From Micrasema longulum (Eukaryota > Arthropoda > Insecta > Trichoptera > Brachycentridae): a stretch of DNA of 64,000 bases. Position numbers and translations under genes: made by a program. The number at the start of each line of letters is the position of its first letter. Positions within the stretch are counted from its first letter, which is position 1. Below the pieces are notes generated by a model. The model had not been told where the DNA came from. It worked only from the letters and a program-made list of their open reading frames with translations, and ran no database searches. The stretch lies in contig JAGVSM010003758.1 of the NCBI GenBank assembly GCA_022494885.1, positions 124,001 through 188,000 of the forward strand, given 5' to 3'. Positions 59,101-63,487 of the stretch are shown piece by piece.

Positions 59101-59834
59101 TCATTAAACACATCAAAATGTGTTCCAGATACTTAGCACAAAAGCGGTTGTGATTCTAGTTCCCCATTTGAAGTTGATTAAAAAAATAATTGTCATTTCA
59201 TTTTTATTTAGCTCCCTAGCGAGCCAAGAATTCTAATTCTACAATAGTACATCACAGCACGATAACATCCAGATATTTATGGTAAAAGTTAATGACAGAG
59301 ATCTCGCCGGAAACCGAACTCAGAACCCCCGTGCCTAAGACAAAATTAAGACGAAAAAAATTCGTGATCGCTACATTTAAAAACTATTTTCAGGATAATA
59401 TTTCATTTCACTGTTGGTAGTTTTAAAGGTAAATTTAAGGTAAATTATTTATTTGTTTTTTTAGTATTATATTATATACACAAAATTACACATTTATAAA
59501 AAGTTGCTTAGACCGTCTAACTAGGGCTATTTACCCCGTTTTTAGACAGACAAAAATTATTTCATAAGTGATTTATATTCCATTAAAATTTATTGAACGT
59601 TAGTAATTAATTTATTAATCATTAGTGACATTAAATAAGTGTTTAATCACAAAGTTTATCATTAAAATATTAATAACACCCATAGAGTTTATTTTTTTGT
59701 TAGTTTTAACAATGAACCAATCTATTTAATTAATTTTACGTTTTTTACAAGTACCAATATTTATCTTCATAATATAATTCACTCACCCCATCGTGTACTC
59801 CAGTATTGTTGTCTGGCGCGATGGATGTCATCAT
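31970..59834 (-). CDS. Ninj: Ninjurin gene with alternative first and last exons
   Basis: Ninjurins are small two-pass membrane proteins that cluster in the plasma membrane; vertebrate NINJ1 drives membrane rupture in dying cells, and fly ninjurins act in adhesion and wound or stress responses. The shared exon 41671-41495 carries the family core (KKTIAQGMLDIALLTANASQ, LKYIL, and the first membrane segment LLLTLITVSIVLQ). Two candidate first exons (59834-59787 and 47279-47169) both end in phase 0. Five terminal exons (37024-36830, 34604-34386, 33819-33610, 32974-32813, 32146-31970) all start in phase 0 after AG, and each supplies a second membrane segment and a stop. With the 37-codon first exon the isoforms would be 160, 168, 165, 149 and 154 residues, normal for the family. 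That the exons are used one at a time is inference from phase and structure; no transcripts were available. Confidence 0.9.
32813..32974 (-). CDS. Ninj: Ninjurin alternative terminal exon D (53 codons)
   Basis: After CTCAAG it reads VCAGVIFVILGSF, DLNNPDHHKKAEILNN and VCLAINIVILVLDIMIN, ending VFFNKE. It is the shortest tail, with nothing beyond the membrane helix except a few residues. AATAAA overlaps the last codons. The plus-strand frame at 32804-33196 is antisense shadow. Confidence 0.88.
   Translation of the reverse strand, partial: VCAGVIFVILGSFYDLNNPDHHKKAEILNNVCLAINIVILVLDIMINVFFNKE
33610..33819 (-). CDS. Ninj: Ninjurin alternative terminal exon C (69 codons)
   Basis: After AAACAG it reads VSAAILAVTLSVLNINKGEK, ERTIAAILNHISLALVT, then GALFCDVIKMSFGLDPAL and a polar tail ending NRKYF. 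The membrane helix has a Cys and a Lys-Met step, and the ILG motif is lost, so it is the most diverged of the central copies. It is still open and correctly phased. The GTGAGT at its start resembles a donor but follows a good acceptor. Confidence 0.8.
   Translation of the reverse strand: MSAAILAVTLSVLNINKGEKERTIAAILNHISLALVTGALFCDVIKMSFGLDPALSVENANSSFNRKYF
33820..34385. other. Spacer between Ninjurin terminal exons B and C
   Basis: 566 bp of AT-rich DNA with no frame. The spacers E-D (666 bp), D-C (635 bp) and C-B are alike in length, which fits tandem duplication of a unit of about 800 bp. Confidence 0.5.
34386..34604 (-). CDS. Ninj: Ninjurin alternative terminal exon B (72 codons)
   Basis: After TCTACAG it reads MVVGLLFIIIGGLNINKNRD, ATILNDVILIFVFLISIVNV and IISGFGIEYS, ending NEQPRTVL. 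This is the copy closest to the usual insect and vertebrate ninjurin C-terminus (VGLLF.I.G.LNIN ... LN ... VNV.ISGFG). It is probably the ancestral terminal exon. Confidence 0.9.
   Translation of the reverse strand: MVVGLLFIIIGGLNINKNRDLTAATILNDVILIFVFLISIVNVIISGFGIEYSNHPLVLQRDFRNEQPRTVL
35060..35880 (+). mobile_element. LINE reverse-transcriptase C-terminal fragment
   Basis: Plus-strand frames read NVETIRDLGILFDNKFKFKH, ISKKASKICGFILRIPKPFK and, after frameshifts, SLLEFNYILWSPNYN and HDILAQINLVVPHRNLRTNA. This is the C-terminal part of a Jockey-like reverse transcriptase. It sits between Ninjurin terminal exons A and B and accounts for much of that larger gap. Confidence 0.8.
36830..37024 (-). 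CDS. Ninj: Ninjurin alternative terminal exon A (64 codons)
   Basis: After TCTTTAG it reads VGMGIVCLSLNLMRDCRLHI, PSYHNSANIINYSTTGCSFV and ITALNLMISAFDPSVAKYA, ending SFNLE. The family frame is visible (VG.GI, ...NI, ...NLMISAFDP), but the loop is rewritten and three Cys appear. It lies nearest to the shared exon. A LINE separates it from exon B. Confidence 0.82.
   Translation of the reverse strand: MGMGIVCLSLNLMRDCRLHIPSYHNSANIINYSTTGCSFVITALNLMISAFDPSVAKYASFNLE
37025..37502. other. Ninjurin intron stretch without features
   Basis: AT-rich, no frame, no recognised repeat. Confidence 0.4.
37503..37725 (-). repeat. tRNA-derived SINE (minus, near full length)
   Basis: On minus the head is GGTTGGTGCATTCGCCTACCATTC ... 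GGGTTCAATTCCTGGCATGG and the body runs GGACGTGAAATATTGGTTTT to a tail with GTTCCCTGTGGACCACTGAT and ATAATGATGATG. Head, body and tail order match 45060-45315. Confidence 0.7.
38047..38148. mobile_element. Short foldback MITE, family C
   Basis: GGGCTGGTATTCCGAACGCG at the left is mirrored by CGTTTGGAATACCAGCCCT at the right, with inner palindromic pieces GCGCGCTATAATCC and CGCGCTATAATTTC. About 100 bp, non-coding. A related copy lies at 53095-53216. Confidence 0.8.
38906..39262 (+). mobile_element. MITE family B copy
   Basis: It starts ATGAGGAAGTTCAGCCCTAC and ends near CGAACTTCCTTATTTC (partial inverted termini). Inside are AAAAATGTATGAAAATAATAA, TGACGTCACTAGTTCTTCCG, TTTCCAGCTTACGGTAAATC and GAAGATAACTTGAGAC, all shared with the copy at 44322-44662. 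Confidence 0.8.
39263..41494. other. Ninjurin intron between shared exon and terminal array
   Basis: No coding exon found. It contains a minus-strand tRNA-like SINE piece (39545-39632) and a short GC-rich repeat-like patch (39655-39740, GGGGCACGAGCCCAGGGCCCC). The rest is AT-rich and featureless. Confidence 0.45.
39545..39632 (-). repeat. tRNA-like SINE head (minus)
   Basis: Read on minus, GTGGAGTAATATCTTAGACC ... GGTGTCAGGTTCGACTCCCG is a tRNA-like box A/box B arrangement with a near-perfect box B. The body is short. Confidence 0.55.
41495..41671 (-). CDS. Ninj: Ninjurin shared internal exon (59 codons)
   Basis: Acceptor TCTTTCAG, donor GTAAGG, phase 0 at both ends. It encodes IKGLDANRYATKKTIAQGML, DIALLTANASQLKYILQVGE, a short linker and the first membrane segment TLLLTLITVSIVLQ. 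The GMLDIALL.ANASQL motif is the hallmark of ninjurins and forms the amphipathic helices used for clustering in NINJ1. Every predicted isoform must contain this exon. Confidence 0.95.
41812..42530. mobile_element. MITE family A, near full-length palindromic copy
   Basis: Left arm: GCCATTTACAAGGCTTATGA, CACTTTACACACTGTGTAAC, ATTCACCATTCTGCCTATGT, TTAAACATCCACATTT. Right arm, the reverse complement with changes: AATGTTACACACTGTGTAAA, GTGGCCACTGAAACCAGCC, CATTTCCTCTTCTGGAATGT. The TTACACACTGTGTAA core is itself palindromic. No coding capacity. About 0.7 kb. Confidence 0.8.
42985..43500. mobile_element. MITE family A copy, inverted arms clear
   Basis: The left arm (43056-43175: AACAGAGAGAGAAAATTTTT, GGCATTTACAGGGCTTGTGA, GGCCACTTTACACACTGTGT) is mirrored by the right arm (43365-43490: ACACAGTGTGTAAAGTGGCC, TCATAAGCCCTGTAAATGCC, TTTTCCCTCTCTGTTGATAT). 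The middle (43200-43360) carries GTTTTCAGGCGTTGCCTAGT and GATAAAGGTTTTAGCTCTTT, present in the other copies. Confidence 0.85.
44050..44925. mobile_element. MITE family A copy split by a family B MITE
   Basis: The left part (44050-44321) ends in CAGGCATTGCCTAGTAGGTG. The right part (44663-44925) resumes with TGGTTCAGCCGGATGAATATCACCC. In the copy at 42985-43500 these two segments are adjacent (CCTAGTAGGTGATTTGGTTCAGCCG), so the family B element between them is a later insertion. Confidence 0.8.
44322..44662 (+). mobile_element. MITE family B copy, inserted in family A
   Basis: The termini are GAAGAACTTCAGCTTTACGG and CACTGAATTTCCTCATT, rough inverted repeats of each other. The interior includes GGCAAAGTTTCTTAAAAATGT, GACGTCACTACTTCAACAA, TCCGGTTTACGGTAAGTGAA and GAAGAGAACTTGAGACGTCA. 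About 340 bp, non-coding. Confidence 0.82.
45060..45315 (+). repeat. tRNA-derived SINE, best-preserved copy
   Basis: The head GGCTTCGTGGTGTAATGGTC AGCG ... GGTTCGGGTTCGATTCCCGA has clear box A and box B. The body is GATATGAAATATTTATTTTA, AAGGGTGTTTTTACAC and AGTCCCTGGACTGGTACCTGG. The tail is GATACGCTGCGATTGGTGTG, CAGTGCCCTATGCATCATTA and GGCGCGGAAAGG. Use this copy as the reference for the family in this window. Confidence 0.85.
46181..46320 (+). repeat. tRNA-derived SINE, second subfamily
   Basis: CGCTTGACTCACACACGGAA GGTTCCGGGTTCGATTCCAG is the tRNA-like part, followed by GCGAGAACACAAAAA, AAGCCTGGGTGTTATATAAT and TTGGGTCTCCTGGCCTGTTGTGGTGCAAAAA. The same order occurs at 57801-57970. Confidence 0.75.
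46377..46636 (+). mobile_element. Probable LINE 3' end with AAAT tail
   Basis: The segment ends in TGTATTTGTATGAATAAATAAATAAATT and contains GTATCCCAACCCAACACAGG GCCCTTGGCCTC. The tetranucleotide tail is the type used by CR1-like LINEs, as at 22866. No coding part is left. Confidence 0.45.
46673..47168. other. Ninjurin intron stretch, no supported feature
   Basis: AT-rich with a short inverted GTTGTATTG..CAATACAAC (46830-46855). No frame or recognised repeat. Confidence 0.4.
47169..47279 (-). CDS. Ninj: Ninjurin candidate first exon 1b (37 codons)
   Basis: The ATG at 47279 opens MKDIQNEDFNNQTQQDDSTD GAAVSRMAVITLDAVQR and reaches a GTAATT donor in phase 0, matching the shared exon at 41671. 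A hydrophilic, acidic N-terminus of this length is usual in ninjurins. The donor is weak (an alternative GCT|GTACAA lies 9 bases earlier, also in phase). No good acceptor is seen just upstream, so this is more likely a first exon with its own promoter than an internal one. The plus-strand frame at 47269-47454 is unrelated shadow. Confidence 0.65.
47640..47815 (+). mobile_element. LINE 3'-end fragment
   Basis: A plus-strand frame reads KRWVNDIASIVGKTWMMKAG and RKEWRRLEEAFIQQWRE followed by a stop, the common C-terminal end of RTE-like LINEs. Right after it comes a GAA microsatellite (47792-47809). 5' truncated. Confidence 0.8.
47816..49829. other. Ninjurin intron 1, AT-rich stretch
   Basis: Two kilobases without a gene, RNA or repeat that I can support. 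Confidence 0.5.
49830..49975. repeat. Inverted repeat, 20-bp perfect arms
   Basis: GAAAAAGTTCGTAAGCGACA (49830-49849) is matched exactly by its reverse complement at 49956-49975, with 106 bases between. The right arm abuts the end of the LINE fragment. It could be a tiny MITE or a transcriptional hairpin. Confidence 0.6.
49976..51260 (-). mobile_element. Decayed LINE: endonuclease end to reverse-transcriptase start
   Basis: Read on minus from 51260: IIGCNHTIDYIDTPLSDHRV (end of the endonuclease domain, SDH motif), a linker with QDWWLTKVILKNKVLQK, then LNYFYINIGKNLANEL and ATIGEIKKIIDNF. After frameshifts comes the reverse transcriptase with SLNQRGFQEKKGTGTALVNL and VILDLKKAFDTVHVETM. The order is right for a Jockey-like element; the catalytic YADD and 3' end are missing. 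Multiple stops. Confidence 0.8.
51745..52280. repeat. MITE family A copy, divergent
   Basis: CAACAGAGATGAAAACCATTT, GATAAAGGTTTC-like TAATAAAGGTTTCACCTCC, GGTGAATGTTACACATTGTG and TTAAAAATGTTTTCCCTCTTT match family A. It is interrupted near 52045-52195 by A/T-rich sequence. Confidence 0.65.
52900..53005 (+). repeat. SINE tail, 5'-truncated
   Basis: CAGAATCCGCTGCATTTAGT and CGCCCTATGCACCATTAGGT GCGGGCGGATGATGA match the tail of the SINE at 45230-45310. No tRNA-like head. Confidence 0.6.
53095..53216. mobile_element. Short foldback MITE, family C
   Basis: GGCTGGTATTCCAAACGCTC TCGCGGCCGTAGAAAA at the left is mirrored by TTTTCCACGGCCGCGAGAGC at 53187-53207. The terminal motif matches the element at 38047-38148. 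Confidence 0.8.
53313..53415 (+). repeat. Diverged direct repeat, copy 1
   Basis: AGTATCAATATGATATTAATGC, AATGCACCAGAAATTTTCCC, AATCAGTCATGCTTCATACC recur with small changes at 54334-54433. The two copies are about 1 kb apart. Confidence 0.7.
54195..54525 (-). repeat. Two minus-strand SINE tails flanking a repeat
   Basis: At 54195-54290 and 54432-54525 the plus strand reads GTCATCATACCCCTATCTGC ACCCGATGGTGAATAGGACACTGCATTGG and a near copy. In reverse this is the SINE tail (CAGTGTCCTAT.CACC.T). The two tails are direct repeats of each other with the 100-bp repeat between. Confidence 0.6.
54334..54433 (+). repeat. Diverged direct repeat, copy 2
   Basis: It matches 53313-53415 (AGTATCAATATGGTATTAAGGC, AATGCACCAGAAATTTTCAC, AATCAGTCATATTTCATACT). 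A SINE tail on minus lies directly on each side (54195-54290 and 54432-54525). Confidence 0.7.
54616..55580 (+). repeat. MITE B end, then a segment ending in AATAAA and A-tract
   Basis: AGGAAGTTCAGTGCTACGTG at 54622 is a family B end. Further on, GAATAAAAAAAAAAAAAAAAA at 55560-55579 looks like the 3' end of a retroposed transcript. The plus frame near 54780-54900 has scraps (IYGQAPDYLLIINPDFGTEL by frame-shifting) that could be LINE coding. I cannot name the family. Confidence 0.35.
55590..55880 (-). mobile_element. LINE reverse-transcriptase fragment
   Basis: On minus the order is DKVINIPWHADDAAIVMM (altered YADD box), then IIRIYKKCVRPIMVHTIEAR, the segment that in related LINEs reads VRPIMTYG.ETRAD. 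Stops and changes show it is dead. Its ends are not defined. Confidence 0.65.
56378..56727 (-). mobile_element. MITE family B copy with best inverted ends
   Basis: It begins AATGAGGAAGTTGAGTAA and ends CACTGAACTTCCTCAT, inverted repeats of about 13 bp. The interior TTCGTGAAACTTCGCCGTAC AATCGAATTTTTACCGCG matches the copies at 44.3 and 46.3 kb in reverse. Confidence 0.82.
56728..57797. other. Ninjurin intron stretch, one MITE A scrap
   Basis: At 56770-56825 AATGTTTTGAGTGTGTCTAA ACGTATGCAGACAAGGCTGG is the outer end of family A. Otherwise no gene or element seen. Confidence 0.45.
57801..57970 (+). repeat. tRNA-derived SINE, second subfamily
   Basis: The head is GGCGGCCTCCGTGGTGTAAT TGTCAAGACGCTTGACTCAC with box B GGTTCCGGGTTCGATTTCC, then GGTGAGAACACAAAAATGAA, CAATCCTAGGTATTCTGTGA and TTGGGCCTCCTGGCCTGTTGTGGTGCAAAAAAAAA. 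It ends in an A run and directly meets a MITE family A copy. Confidence 0.82.
57975..58440. mobile_element. MITE family A copy
   Basis: It carries GGAATGTTTTCCCTCTCTGT TGCAACAAATTTAAATC, CACCCACATGACAAAGGTTT, GAATGCTACACAGTGTGTAA AGTGGCCACTTAAACCAGCC and the outer end CTGTCTGCAAACATTTGGAC ATGCTC. Confidence 0.75.
58821..59003 (+). repeat. Minisatellite, 20-bp unit, about nine copies
   Basis: The unit GCTTTTTAAAATATATGTAT (with AAACATATGTAT variants) repeats head to tail about nine times; one copy has a 4-bp insertion (TAGGTATG). Low-order drift between units suggests a mutable array. Confidence 0.9.
59285..59345 (-). repeat. SINE head scrap (minus)
   Basis: On minus, GTCTTAGGCACGGGGGTTCTGAG TTCGGTTTCCGGCGAGATCTC is a decayed tRNA-like box B region of the SINE type. 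Confidence 0.4.
59787..59834 (-). CDS. Ninj: Ninjurin candidate first exon 1a (16 codons)
   Basis: ATGATGACATCC at 59834 opens MMTSIAPDNNTGVHDG and reaches a strong donor, GGG|GTGAGT, in phase 0, matching the shared exon 12-18 kb downstream. It lies about 1.1 kb from the QDPR start on the opposite strand, so the two genes would be head to head. If it is used, the Ninjurin gene spans 28 kb. The call is inferred from donor strength, phase and position, not homology; the residues are too few to compare. Confidence 0.5.
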
Positions 59835-60981
59835 CTTTCAAATTATTTATTGATCCCGTAACAACAAATGAACAATGCCGATTAAATGCTACTGATCTCA
59901 GAGTCTTAACTTTAGATATTCGTTTTTTCCACACACAATCGAATCCTGATGCAAAAGACGTACACAATATTGCAAATTGTTGAAACTGAATTACTTATAC
60001 CGCAGTTATAATTACGATAGAGCTTTGTACATATCGTGCGATTTAATAACGATAGTGTTTTGATAAATTTATTATTGTTCCCATTACAGATTCTTTGTTT
60101 TAAGGGCCGATTAGGTATCTTTTGTTTATGCAAGTGGTATTTTAATTAGTACGCAATTCAGATTTCTGAATTTTAAAGTGTTTTCGAAGCTTTATGGCGC
60201 ACTAGGTAACGCTGTTGGAAACACTGGATGGAAAATGTTCAAACATTTTCCATGAAATAATCGATATTCCGCCGTTACCAAGAAGTCAATGTATATATAA
60301 TGTACATACATACTTACTACATACATAAGTATACTTGCTTTTATGTGCATTTGTCATAACTTTTTCGTTCGATTTGGTTGTAATTCATTTTTATTACGCA
60401 TGTTTCGTGTGCGCGCAAAATGAAAAATACAGCTCGGTGAATAAAATCAGGCTCTAGATGAGTATTTTCAACTCGATAGCTGCAGATGAAAATCCTGAAA
60501 AAGTTCGCTTACTCGGTATTAGAAATGTCACATTTTTGTAGTACTATAGTACTAAGCATACAGTGTATAGGTACTGGCCTAATAATGAACCAAAATAATA
60601 AAAAACGGAAGGCGATGTTTTTTTTATTTGTAAATATGGGTAGCTAATAATCAAACCATTCCAAAGATATTATTGCTCTAACTCAAGTGTAGATGTCACT
60701 GAAAGCCATTTTACTAAAACCAAAATAAGAATCAACAGGTGTCGCTGTTTTCATTTTCGAATTATTGATTTCTGACAGTTCTTGCAATTTGAAAGGCGTT
60801 TCGTTTGCTTTTTGTGGCGATTTGAATTTTATGTAGTGGTGGTTCTCACAGAGCCGGTTAATCGTAGCGAGAAAGCGAAAGTGTACGGTCTAAAAGCGAG
60901 GCCGCCTCTTACACAATCAGCTCCACATTCCGCCGATTTCATTCAATTTATTCGTTATCAAATCAGTGTTTATACGTGAAC
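59835..60981. other. Head-to-head intergenic region with QDPR 5' leader
   Basis: It separates the candidate Ninjurin first exon (minus) and QDPR (plus). The stretch just before the QDPR start (about 60770-60981) is less AT-rich and open from 60782, consistent with a transcribed 5' leader. A plus frame there (60782-60979) ends 3 bases before the QDPR ATG and is probably non-coding leader. Confidence 0.5.
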
Positions 60982-61686
60982 ATGTCTGTCGGTCGTGTCT
61001 TAGTTTACGGGGGCCGCGGGGCTTTGGGGGCAGCTTGCGTTTCCCACTTCAAAGCCAACAACTGGTGGGTGGCCAGCGTGGACCTACACCCGAACGAGTC
61101 CGCCGACTCCAACATTACTGTTAATCCGGAGGCGGCCTGGGTCCAGCAAGAAGAGCAAGTGTTGGCTGACGTCGGCGGAGCTCTCGGAGGAGAGAAACTC
61201 AATGCGGTGATCTGCGTTGCCGGAGGCTGGGCTGGTGGAAACGCTGACAAAGAGCTGAGCAAAGCGGCGGATCTTATGTGGAAGCAGTCGGTGTGGAGTT
61301 CGACTATTTCAGCGTCTGTAGCAGCTAAATATTTAGCTCCTGGCGGTTTCGTGGCCCTCACTGGAGCCAAGGCTGCTCTCGAAGGTACCCCTTCCATGAT
61401 CGGCTATGGAATGGCTAAGGCAGCTGTTCATCAATTGACTAAATCCCTCGGGACCGAAGGATCCGGGCTCCCTAGTGGTTCGTTGACTGTTGCGATAATG
61501 CCCATTACTTTGGATACTCCGATGAATAGGAAGTGGATGCCGAAGGCTGACTTTGGCACATGGACCCCCTTAACCTACGTCGCTGATCTTTTCATGAAGT
61601 GGACTAAAGGAGAGGAGAGACCGAAGAACGGAAGCCTTGTAGCCCTCGTTACTAAAGACAATGTTACTCAACTTATTGTAGAATAA
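60982..61686 (+). CDS. QDPR: Dihydropteridine reductase, single exon
   Basis: The 234-residue protein reduces quinonoid dihydrobiopterin to tetrahydrobiopterin with NADH, keeping the cofactor of aromatic amino-acid hydroxylases available; in insects this feeds cuticle tanning, pigment and amine synthesis. It is a cytosolic short-chain dehydrogenase fold. Visible marks: the Rossmann nucleotide loop VLVYGGRGALGAACV (7-20), the Asp of SVDLHPNES that selects NADH (34), CVAGGWAGGNA (79-88), and the catalytic pair Y142xxxK146 in YGMAKAAVHQL. Length fits the family (about 235-245). I start at ATG 60982, giving MSVGRVLVY; an in-frame GTG two codons earlier is not needed. There is no intron, and codons are much more GC-rich than the surroundings. 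AATAAA follows at 61823-61828. Confidence 0.97.
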   Translation: MSVGRVLVYGGRGALGAACVSHFKANNWWVASVDLHPNESADSNITVNPEAAWVQQEEQVLADVGGALGGEKLNAVICVAGGWAGGNADKELSKAADLMWKQSVWSSTISASVAAKYLAPGGFVALTGAKAALEGTPSMIGYGMAKAAVHQLTKSLGTEGSGLPSGSLTVAIMPITLDTPMNRKWMPKADFGTWTPLTYVADLFMKWTKGEERPKNGSLVALVTKDNVTQLIVE

Positions 61687-61822
61687 ACCACAACGAATCA
61701 AAATCCTACGGCTTAATGTATTCTTGTTAATTTATGACAATATTAATTTTTACGAACAAACGACCAATTTGTTTTAGGATATATTATGTATTGCTCGATG
61801 TCTGTGTAACTGTTCCTAAATT

Positions 61823-61828
61823 AATAAA
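61823..61828 (+). promoter_or_regulatory. Candidate poly(A) signal for QDPR
   Basis: AATAAA is 137 bases after the QDPR stop codon; a second one lies at 61866-61871. Confidence 0.45.
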
Positions 61829-61874
61829 ATAATTCATTAAACGAATCTCATGTTAGAGCGAGTATAATAAAATG

Positions 61875-62770
61875 TTATGTGATGTTTTATGTATTTATTT
61901 TTTGATAAAAATATATTTGTTAGTTGATTATGTCCCAAATTTTTTATCCTTTTGAAATTATTTTTACATTCTACTTAACAAGGTCAAGTGAACCCTGATA
62001 TCAGGGTCAAATTCAATGCTCTGATAAGTGCTTCATTATAATAAATTGGTCCTATTGGTGTGTGGAATAGATCTGAATATTTTGTAAAAACATATACTGT
62101 ATATTTGAATAAAATTTGGGAATGATTGTTTGAAAGATATTTAAACAACAATATTTTTTATCTATGTATTATTAAATATTAATATTTTATCAAGTTCCCA
62201 TCATTATTTGCACATGCTTTATTACATCACATCTTATTTGCAAACTTTTTTGTGTACTGTTGAGTAATTTATATATTTTTCAAAGTTTCTGTAATAATAC
62301 CACTTTATTCTTGTTATAATACAAATATTTTAGTTCAGATTTGATTTTATAAAGCTATTTCAAGTTTAGAAATCAGTTTATGTAGATTGTATTAGGAATC
62401 TATGCGCTATTGGCATTATAGGCTGTGCTTTGTTTTATATGCAAAACTTAAAAATTTTAAAAATTAAATAAGCTCCAGTAACAACCAGTTGTGCCTGTTT
62501 GTTACCTGTGCATATTTGAATTCTAAACATCAGTTGAATATGCTTATATTTTTTAAACAAATAACACTGGAAACTGGAATCAAAAGCAATATTATTTTTA
62601 CATTCCATAAAATAATGGAGACAGAAATAAAACAATGTTTGGCTATCTCTTACAATAATTTATAGTCTTTAAATATTTAAAAATAGTATCGTTAATTTTG
62701 AGAATTGGTTTTACTAGTTTAGTTGTAAAAAATGTGATTAAAAATAAGTTTTGGTGAAAACTGGATTGAA
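61875..62770. other. AT-rich spacer downstream of QDPR
   Basis: No frame, RNA or repeat that I can support between the QDPR 3' end and the tRNA gene. Confidence 0.5.
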
Positions 62771-62775
62771 TTTTC

Positions 62776-62781
62776 AAAAAA
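62776..62781 (-). terminator. RNA polymerase III terminator of tRNA-Ile
   Basis: A run of six T on the minus strand lies 7 bases after the tRNA 3' end, the standard pol III stop. Confidence 0.8.
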
Positions 62782-62787
62782 GATTGT

Positions 62788-62860
62788 GGCCCATGAGGGG
62801 ATCGAACCCGCGACCTTCGCGTTATTAGCACGACGCTCTAACCAACTGAGCTAATGGGCC
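62788..62860 (-). tRNA. tRNA-Ile (anticodon AAU)
   Basis: 73 nt on minus. The acceptor GGCCCAT pairs with ATGGGCC, the D arm is AGCTCAGTTGGTTAGAGC, the anticodon stem-loop carries CTAATAA (anticodon AAT in DNA), and the T arm is GCGGGTTCGATCCCC, giving perfect box B GGTTCGATCC. There is no intron and the CCA is not encoded, as usual in eukaryotes. A T6 terminator follows. All stems are intact, so it should be functional; unlike the SINE heads in this window it has no retroposed body. Confidence 0.97.
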
Positions 62861-63168
62861 AATGGACATTACTGAAATATTTTATATATAACAATTAAAC
62901 AAACATTGTTGTATAAATAAATACACAACACCATATAATAATTCAATTAAACCATTATTTTTTAATTCAGCACTTTGTAGGACTGGTGTTTACTGCTCTT
63001 ATTATTTTAATCCATAATGTTACTTTTATTAAAATACAACTAGTGGCATCTGTGGATTCATCCTAAGATCTTACAACAAACTAATTGGGTAGGCATAGAG
63101 GTAATAAAACTGAGTAACCAAATACCTAACAAAATAAAATATTAAAACACAGTTATTGTATGAAGTGT
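62861..63168. other. Spacer between tRNA-Ile and chemosensory gene
   Basis: AT-rich, featureless. Confidence 0.45.
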
Positions 63169-63174
63169 TTATTC
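63169..63174 (-). promoter_or_regulatory. Candidate poly(A) signal for the chemosensory gene
   Basis: AATAAA on minus, 144 bases after the stop at 63318. Confidence 0.45.
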
Positions 63175-63317
63175 GGTGGCAACTTAAAATATAATTTTGT
63201 TTTCTATTTTGTTAGTTTGAATTTAATAATACGTTTAAACTAAGGTTGAAATCACGAAATGCTGGTGAACTCACACGTGTTTTGACAATTTGAATGAACC
63301 CTTATAATCTTTTATAT

Positions 63318-63487
63318 TTATATATTGTAACTTTTCCTATAGTTTCCTTGAGGGTCATATTTCTTGGTGAGCCTTTCCCAATCTCTCGGCCTCCTTGAAC
63401 TTAGATGCCTGGTGACTTTTTCTGTTGTTGATCGCTGTTTTTCATTACATTTTTTGCAGTTGTTGGCCAAAGCATCGGGAAGGATTC
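63318..63487 (-). CDS. Chemosensory protein (CSP), last exon; 5' part outside window
   Basis: CSPs are small secreted carriers of hydrophobic ligands with six helices and two small disulfide loops (four Cys). This exon opens in phase 1 after TTTTTTAG, the conserved intron position of the family, and encodes the C-terminal 56 residues: ILPDALANNCKKCNEKQRST (with the third and fourth Cys as CxxC), then TEKVTRHLSSRRP, WERLTKKYDPQGNYRKSYNI and a stop. The KYDP..NY motif is diagnostic. The first exon with signal peptide and the first two Cys is not found between 63488 and 64000, so the intron must extend past the window edge. The short tail after NYR is ordinary. Confidence 0.93.

Noticed and set aside
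61005..61397. 130-codon minus-strand frame
   Set aside because: Antisense shadow of QDPR, produced by its GC-rich codons.
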